From positions 1-33,786 of the forward strand of contig JAJQCW010000074.1 of the NCBI GenBank assembly GCA_021202515.1: a DNA stretch of 33,786 nucleotides, in the 5' to 3' direction. The notes beneath the pieces are model-generated. The model was not told where the DNA came from. It saw nothing but the letters and a program-made list of their open reading frames with translations, and did no database searches. Positions 28,419 to 33,786 of this stretch are shown here, one piece after another. The translations under genes were made by a program, and so were the position numbers. Source of the stretch: Clostridiales bacterium. Its GTDB lineage: Bacteria > Bacillota > Clostridia > Oscillospirales > Oscillospiraceae. Every line of letters starts with the position of its first letter. The first letter of the stretch is position 1.

Positions 28419-29454
28419 GGATATCCTCCTTCACGTCGCCGCGGGCGGTGACGATCTCGTAGCCCGCCAGCCGTACCCGGCTCTCCAAGCAGGAGCGGCA
28501 CTCCGCCGCCTCCTCGCCGGTGCAGATTTTATTTTCGTACAGCGAATACTTCTCCCGCACACCGACAGGGGAGAGGTTGGGCATGACCACGTTGGCCCCG
28601 GCCTGTAAGCCCAGCTCCCGCCCTCTGGGGTGGATGGTGCCCAGCGCGGTGGTGGCAGGGAGGAGGGCGTAGGGGAACATCAGCCGCAGGATCGACACCA
28701 TCCGCAGAGTCAGGTGCAAATCTCCGCTGGGCCGGTCATGAAAAGGCGTGTCCGGGTGGGTGATGTAGGGGCCAATGCCGATCATGGCGGGCTGGAGCCG
28801 CTGCAAAAACCGCAGGTCTGCCAGCAGGTGTTCCGGCCTTTGGCCGGGGGACCCCACCATAAACCCGGACCCCACCTGATACCCCAGCTCTTTCAGGGTG
28901 AAGAGGCAGTTCTTCCGGTGTTTCAGAGACAGGGAAGCCGGGTGCAGCATTTGATAGTGGTCGTCGCTGGCCGTCTCGTGGCGCAGCAGGTAGCGGTCCG
29001 CCCCCGCCGCGCGATAGGCGGCGTAGCTCTCCCGCTCCTTCTCCCCGATGGAGAGGGTGACGGCGCAGGCGGGAAACTCCCCCTTGATGGCCCGGACGAT
29101 GCGGCAGATGCGCTCGTCCGTATACCAGGGGTCCTCGCCCCCCTGTAAGACGAAGGTGCGGAACCCCAGCGTCCACCCCTGGCGGCAGCAGCCCAAAATC
29201 TGCTCCTCCGTCAGCCGGTAGCGGTCCGCCTTGCCGTTGCTTTTGCGGATGCCGCAGTAATAGCAGTCGTTTTTGCAGTAGTTGGTGAACTCGATGAGGC
29301 CCCGGACGTAGACGTCTGTGCCGTACCATTTCCGGCGCTGAGCGTCCGCCGCCTGCGCCAGATCTGCCTCCCACTCCGGGCCGGAAATCAGGGCCAGCAG
29401 TTCCCCGTCCGGCAAATCTCTGGTCTGGGTCAGCCTGACAATGCTCTCGTTCAT
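28411..29454 (-). CDS. hydE: HydE-type radical SAM protein ([FeFe] hydrogenase maturation)
   Basis: A 347-residue radical SAM enzyme of the BioB/HydE group. The cluster motif is CKNDCYYCG (CX3CX2C). LQGGEDPWYTDERI, HETASDDHYQMLHP, LKELGYQVGSGFMVGSPGQ and GPYITHPDTPF match HydE, which helps build the diiron site of [FeFe] hydrogenase. The C-terminal CX2C-like cysteines (KICTGEEAAECRSCLESR) fit its second cluster. I chose the ATG at 29454 after GAAGGAGGCGCGCC. hydF and hydG are not in the window. It starts an operon with DUF4317 and capA from the promoter at 29495-29523. Confidence 0.88.
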   Translation of the reverse strand: MNESIVRLTQTRDLPDGELLALISGPEWEADLAQAADAQRRKWYGTDVYVRGLIEFTNYCKNDCYYCGIRKSNGKADRYRLTEEQILGCCRQGWTLGFRTFVLQGGEDPWYTDERICRIVRAIKGEFPACAVTLSIGEKERESYAAYRAAGADRYLLRHETASDDHYQMLHPASLSLKHRKNCLFTLKELGYQVGSGFMVGSPGQRPEHLLADLRFLQRLQPAMIGIGPYITHPDTPFHDRPSGDLHLTLRMVSILRLMFPYALLPATTALGTIHPRGRELGLQAGANVVMPNLSPVGVREKYSLYENKICTGEEAAECRSCLESRVRLAGYEIVTARGDVKEDIHD

Positions 29455-29494
29455 GGCGCGCCTCCTTCGGGAATGACTTTTCGCGTACAGGGAC

Positions 29495-29523
29495 ATTATA
29501 AAAGAGTTGCCCCCGCCTTGCAA
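29495..29523 (-). promoter_or_regulatory. Promoter of hydE-DUF4317-capA
   Basis: TTGCAA (complement of 29518-29523), 17 bp, TATAAT (complement of 29495-29500). Confidence 0.8.
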
Positions 29524-29562
29524 GAGGAAAACTTGGGGTGCGACGGCGCATATTTCTCATTT

Positions 29563-29596
29563 CCTACTTGACAAATAGGAATTGATGTGATATACC
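29563..29596 (+). promoter_or_regulatory. nifS promoter with palindromic operator
   Basis: TTGACA (29568-29573), 17 bp, TATACC (29591-29596). CCTACTTGACAAATAGG (29563-29579) is a 17-bp palindrome with one mismatched pair over the -35. This is the kind of site used by Rrf2-type regulators such as IscR or CymR; no such gene is in the window. Confidence 0.65.
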
Positions 29597-29674
29597 CATA
29601 GTAGCTTGGGAGACAGGCCGGGTCTGTCCCGCCTGCCCTCCCAAAAGGTTCCATAACAGAAAGAAGGTTCCCTG

Positions 29675-30850
<1,176 letters not shown>

Positions 30851-31025
30851 ATTAGCTGTTAGCTATTAGCTTGGCAGTGCTTTACGGTTGGCGCTGCGTT
30901 TTGGGTTTGCAGTGCCAGACCAATGGACAACAACTCTTCCCTCTTAACAGAAACGCTTGGCTTTTAGCACTTTGTCTTTGGCTGGCAGCGCCTGACTAAC
31001 AGCTAACAGCTAACGGCTAAAAGCT
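30851..31025. repeat. TTAGCTN heptad inverted repeat
   Basis: The left arm, 30851-30871, is TTAGCTG/TTAGCTA heptamers; the right arm, 30996-31025, is CTAACAG, CTAACAG, CTAACGG, CTAAAAG. The 125 bp between is not related to the middle of 21204-21350. It sits between nifS and nifU, and no gene is seen in it. Confidence 0.75.
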
Positions 31026-31055
31026 CATAAAAAAACTTGAAAGGACTTTGATACT

Positions 31056-31493
31056 ATGGCAATGGCATACAGCGATAAAGTGCGCGATCACTTTGCCAAT
31101 CCCCGCAACGTGGGCAAAATCGAGGACGCCAGCGGTGTGGGCGAGGTCGGCAACGCCGTCTGCGGCGATATCATGAAGATGTACCTGAAAATCGAGGACA
31201 ACATCATCACCGACGTGAAATTTAACACCTTTGGCTGCGGCGCAGCCATCGCCACCAGCTCCATGGCCACTGAGCTGATCAAGGGCAAATCCATCGACGA
31301 GGCCCTCCAACTGACCAACAAGGCCGTTGTGGAGGCCCTGGACGGTTTGCCCCCCGTCAAGCTGCACTGCTCCGTGCTGGCGGAGGAAGCGGTGAAGGCG
31401 GCCCTGGCCGACTACTACACCAAGCAGGGCCTGCCGGTGCCGGAAGCCTGTCAGTCTGCCTGTGACCACGACTGTGAAGCCTGCGGCATCTGA
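31056..31493 (+). CDS. nifU: Fe-S cluster scaffold NifU/IscU
   Basis: A 145-residue IscU/NifU N-terminal-type scaffold for Fe-S cluster assembly. The three ligand cysteines are in place: VGNAVCGD, FGCGAAIATSS and LHCSVLAEEA; MAYSDKVRDHFANPRNVG is the family start. After residue 130 is an extra tail with five cysteines (ACQSACDHDCEACGI) that is absent from standard IscU and could be a metal or sulfur site. mnmA starts inside this tail (32-bp overlap), so tail codons are constrained by two frames. Confidence 0.95.
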   Translation: MAMAYSDKVRDHFANPRNVGKIEDASGVGEVGNAVCGDIMKMYLKIEDNIITDVKFNTFGCGAAIATSSMATELIKGKSIDEALQLTNKAVVEALDGLPPVKLHCSVLAEEAVKAALADYYTKQGLPVPEACQSACDHDCEACGI

Positions 31494-32556
31494 CCGGCTG
31501 GTTGTAGTGGGGATGAGCGGCGGAGTGGACAGCTCCGCCGCTGCCTTGCTTTTGCGGGAACAGGGCTGGAAGGTGGTGGGCGTCACCCTCCACCTCTACG
31601 ACAACGAGACCGCCGGACTGGAGCCGGGGCGCACCTGCTGCTCGCTGGACGACGTGGAGGACGCCCGCCGCACCTGCTGGCGGCTGGACTGCCCCCACTA
31701 CACCCTGAACCGGAAAGACCTGTTTCTGCGGGAGGTCATCGACCCCTTTGTGACGACCTACGAGGAGGGCCGCACCCCCAACCCCTGCATCGACTGCAAC
31801 CGCTCCGTCAAGTTCCCCGCACTGTACCAGACCATGGAAACCTTGGGGGGCAGCGTCATCGCCACGGGGCATTACGCCCAGGTGGAGCGCAGCGGGGACC
31901 GGTATCTGCTGAAAAAGGGCAGGGACGAGGCCAAAGACCAGAGCTATATGCTCTACACCCTGACCCAGACCCAACTGGCCCACACGGTGTTCCCGCTGGG
32001 CGGGCTGACGAAAGACGAGGTGCGCGCTCTGGCCCAGCAGCGGGGGCTGACCTCCGCCGCCAAGCCCGACAGCCAGGACATCTGTTTCGTCCCCGACGGG
32101 GATTATACGGCGTTCCTCCGGCGGCACACCGGACGCACGCCGGAGCCGGGGCCGTTCGTGGACCCGGAGGGCCAGGTGTTGGGTACTCACCGGGGGCAGC
32201 TCTGCTACACCATCGGCCAGCGCCGGGGGCTGGGGGTTTCCGCACCTCACCGGCTGTACGTCTGCGACAAGGACCCCGCCGCCAACACCGTCACCCTGGC
32301 GGAGGAATCCCACCTCTACCGGAGGGAGCTGGACGCGGTGCGGCTGAACCTGACCGCTCTGGAGCGGCTGGACCAGCCTATCCGCCTGAACGCCAAAATC
32401 CGTTACCACCACCGGGAGCAGCCCGCCTGGGTGGAGCAGACCGGCCCCGACAGCGTCCACGTCACCTTCGACCAGCCCCAGCGGGCGGTGGCCCCCGGCC
32501 AGTCCCTGGTGCTGTACGACGGGGACTATGTGGTGGGCGGCGGTATTATCGTGTGA
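31462..32556 (+). CDS. mnmA: tRNA-specific 2-thiouridylase MnmA
   Basis: A 364-residue enzyme that places sulfur at U34 of tRNA-Lys, -Glu and -Gln using persulfide from NifS. The PP-loop is GMSGGVDSSAAALLL; the catalytic cysteines lie in PNPCIDCN and SQDICFVPDGDY; TGHYAQ and AKDQSYML are the tRNA and ATP contacts. The C-terminal beta domains are complete. The start is probably GTG at 31462, which overlaps nifU by 32 bp; later in-frame starts (GTG at 31474, ATG at 31513) would remove part of the PP-loop strand or all of it. Confidence 0.96.
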   Translation: MTTTVKPAASDRLVVVGMSGGVDSSAAALLLREQGWKVVGVTLHLYDNETAGLEPGRTCCSLDDVEDARRTCWRLDCPHYTLNRKDLFLREVIDPFVTTYEEGRTPNPCIDCNRSVKFPALYQTMETLGGSVIATGHYAQVERSGDRYLLKKGRDEAKDQSYMLYTLTQTQLAHTVFPLGGLTKDEVRALAQQRGLTSAAKPDSQDICFVPDGDYTAFLRRHTGRTPEPGPFVDPEGQVLGTHRGQLCYTIGQRRGLGVSAPHRLYVCDKDPAANTVTLAEESHLYRRELDAVRLNLTALERLDQPIRLNAKIRYHHREQPAWVEQTGPDSVHVTFDQPQRAVAPGQSLVLYDGDYVVGGGIIV

Positions 32557-32586
32557 ACGGAACGTACAACTGATTTTCCGGCGCAA

Positions 32587-32618
32587 CAGCCCGGCTCCAA
32601 ACACGGAGCCGGGTTTTC
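32587..32618 (+). terminator. Terminator after mnmA
   Basis: CCCGGCTCC pairs with GGAGCCGGG across AAACAC, followed by TTTTCTT. Confidence 0.88.
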
Positions 32619-32655
32619 TTATGGGGCGCGGTATCAAACTGTAACCGGGTTGTCA

Positions 32656-32684
32656 TTGACAGCGGTTTGCTGTTGTGATATGAT
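32656..32684 (+). promoter_or_regulatory. Promoter of the 138-residue membrane protein gene
   Basis: TTGACA (32656-32661), 17 bp, TATGAT (32679-32684). Confidence 0.8.
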
Positions 32685-32755
32685 ATATACACACTAATAC
32701 AAATGCATACAGATGTTGTTTTCTGTTGCGTCTAAACCGAAGGAGGTCGATTGAA

Positions 32756-33172
32756 ATGAAAAAGCTGCGCACAAATCGTGGCAAATTTGGCTGGCTGCTG
32801 GGTGGATTGCTGCTGCTTGTGCTGTTGTGCGGCGTGCTGGCGTTTTCGGTTTGGTACCCCGCCCGGCTGCAATTCAGCAGCGTGACGGCCATCGAAGTCC
32901 GCCATGAGGACGAGATTTATACGATGACCGATGAAGCGGAACTCGACCCACTTGTGGAGCAGCTCAACGGATGGGACCTGCGCCGTGGGGAACGGCTGCA
33001 AGCCTATAGCGGTTGGACGGTCCTGCTGGACGTTTACACAGAGGACCGGGAAACGCCCCTTCGCCTCACCTTCCACGGGGAGGGGTTCGACTACAACAAT
33101 TACCTGTACTCTCCCCAGGACGGCGAGGACGTAGTGGCGCTGCAAGAGGAGCTGCTGGCGCTGTTTGCGTAA
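32756..33172 (+). CDS. Single-pass membrane protein of unknown function
   Basis: A 138-residue protein with a basic N-terminus (MKKLRTNRGK), one membrane helix (about 11-35) and an extracytoplasmic domain of about 100 residues rich in Asp, Glu and aromatics (VRHEDEIYTMTDEAELDPLVEQLN, LRLTFHGEGFDYNNYLY). No family recognised; the domain is the size of small substrate- or peptidoglycan-associated lobes, but that is only an impression. AAGGAGGTCGATTGAA gives a firm start at 32756. It has its own promoter. Confidence 0.75.
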   Translation: MKKLRTNRGKFGWLLGGLLLLVLLCGVLAFSVWYPARLQFSSVTAIEVRHEDEIYTMTDEAELDPLVEQLNGWDLRRGERLQAYSGWTVLLDVYTEDRETPLRLTFHGEGFDYNNYLYSPQDGEDVVALQEELLALFA

Positions 33173-33230
33173 ACTGCCCCGCACCTTTCCCCACCCTTCG
33201 ACATAGGCTGGAGGGAAAGGGGGCGGCGGC

Positions 33231-33401
33231 GTGGAAGAGATGTCGGGGGACGCCCTGGTGGTGACGGCGGCGCTGCTGGCCGTCCAGGTGGCCCAGGGGC
33301 GCAGCGCTCAGCAGTTGGAAGTGCTGGCGGCGTTCTTCACCTCCTTCGCGGACAATTTGGCGCTGCTGGCGGGGCAACTGCCGGAGGACACCGGCGGCTG
33401 A
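33231..33401 (+). CDS. Small helical protein, DUF6774-like
   Basis: A 56-residue protein beginning at GTG 33231 (or ATG 33240 for MSGDALVVTAALLA). It has two amphipathic, hydrophobic helices (LVVTAALLAVQVAQG, LEVLAAFFTSFADNLALLA) separated by a short turn. The layout is that of the tiny DUF6774 proteins frequent in Oscillospiraceae, of unknown function. The ribosome site (AGGGGGCGG) is modest. Confidence 0.55.
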   Translation: MEEMSGDALVVTAALLAVQVAQGRSAQQLEVLAAFFTSFADNLALLAGQLPEDTGG

Positions 33402-33425
33402 AAATCTACCCAGGAACAGCAAAAT

Positions 33426-33452
33426 CTGCGGGCGGCTACGGGCCGCCCTACA
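33426..33452. repeat. Partial TGTAGGG..GCCGCCC repeat
   Basis: CTGCGGGCGGC...GGGCCGCCCTACA resembles 25902-25929. It is one half of the fold-back element at 25860-25929. The rest of 33402-33543 shows no gene. Confidence 0.6.
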
Positions 33453-33543
33453 TGCGGCAGCTTCGCGTGACGCTGCTCACACGCCCCGCCCCCGTCCAGA
33501 AAATTCATCTCCCGGAAAAAAACGAAATTTGCGAAAGAAGTGC

Positions 33544-33572
33544 TTGACATTCCCCTTCGAGATGAGTATAAT
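33544..33572 (+). promoter_or_regulatory. tRNA-Ala promoter
   Basis: TTGACA (33544-33549), 17 bp, TATAAT (33567-33572), a full consensus promoter 43 bp before the first tRNA-Ala. Confidence 0.85.
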
Positions 33573-33614
33573 ACCATTTGTTGAGGCGAGCGGCCCGGCG
33601 GCGGAATCTGCCAC

Positions 33615-33690
<76 letters not shown>

Positions 33691-33732
33691 TGTTTCAGGT
33701 TCTCGCCGCGCCGCTGGCCGTCAATTTCATAT

Positions 33733-33786
<54 letters not shown>

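Overview
The window is about 60% G+C bacterial DNA that reads as a gut-type Clostridia chromosome, most likely Oscillospiraceae (Flavonifractor / Pseudoflavonifractor / Lawsonibacter-like). The grounds are gene content: an anaerobic thiamine set using ThiH, a HydE-type radical SAM enzyme, two small FeoA genes before FeoB with a FeoB-associated Cys-rich protein, DUF3793, DUF4317, a holin-like type I toxin peptide, and NifS-NifU-MnmA. The genus is inference.

Bases 1-650 hold the 3' end of a 5S rRNA followed by five tRNAs (Asn, a CAT-anticodon tRNA, Trp, Asp, Thr) and a terminator. Bases 565-10559 are an integrated mobile element of about 9.9 kb. It is bounded by an exact 63-bp direct repeat that starts in the anticodon loop of tRNA-Thr and runs into its terminator, and five identical 12-bp AAAGGGGTAACA sites lie just inside the two ends. 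Its left part is laid out like a phage-inducible chromosomal island: leftward integrase and repressor, divergent rightward excisionase-like gene, DUF3987 primase/helicase, a PD-(D/E)XK nuclease and a TerS-like phBC6A51 protein. A second repressor then diverges from a block with a replication-initiator-like gene, two small membrane proteins and a membrane-anchored coiled-coil protein with a C-terminal helix-turn-helix. No capsid, conjugation or relaxase gene is visible.

Bases 10560-15350 look like the worn remnant of a second element at the same tRNA end: a repressor, a replication initiator, a DnaB-like helicase and a PBECR-type nuclease, but no integrase. This stretch, and the first element, carry copies of a compact type I toxin-antitoxin cassette. 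Each cassette has a conserved toxin promoter, a peptide of 25-30 residues, a hairpin, and a strong opposing promoter for a short antisense RNA. One copy encodes a typical holin-like peptide, one an unfamiliar peptide, one is truncated with its antisense promoter intact, and one is only a promoter relic. Further leftward small RNAs are predicted at 7636-7707 and 14022-14234.

From 15348 on the DNA is core chromosome. A leftward thiSFGHE operon (thiazole synthesis) starts from a clear promoter and a 5' leader with a terminator-like hairpin. A rightward NYN-domain nuclease follows. The iron locus has leftward DUF3793 and flavodoxin and rightward feoA-feoA-feoB-Cys-rich protein; four perfect GTTAG-N6-CTAAC palindromes and one near match lie at its promoters, so ferrous iron uptake and flavodoxin are probably co-regulated. 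FeoB has a very acidic inserted external loop. After a terminator come the leftward hydE-DUF4317-capA operon, the rightward nifS-nifU-mnmA genes (sulfur transfer, Fe-S assembly, tRNA thiolation), two small genes of unknown function and two tRNA-Ala genes, the second cut by the window end. Several families of intergenic repeats (7-nt period repeats and inverted repeats) are scattered through the core part.
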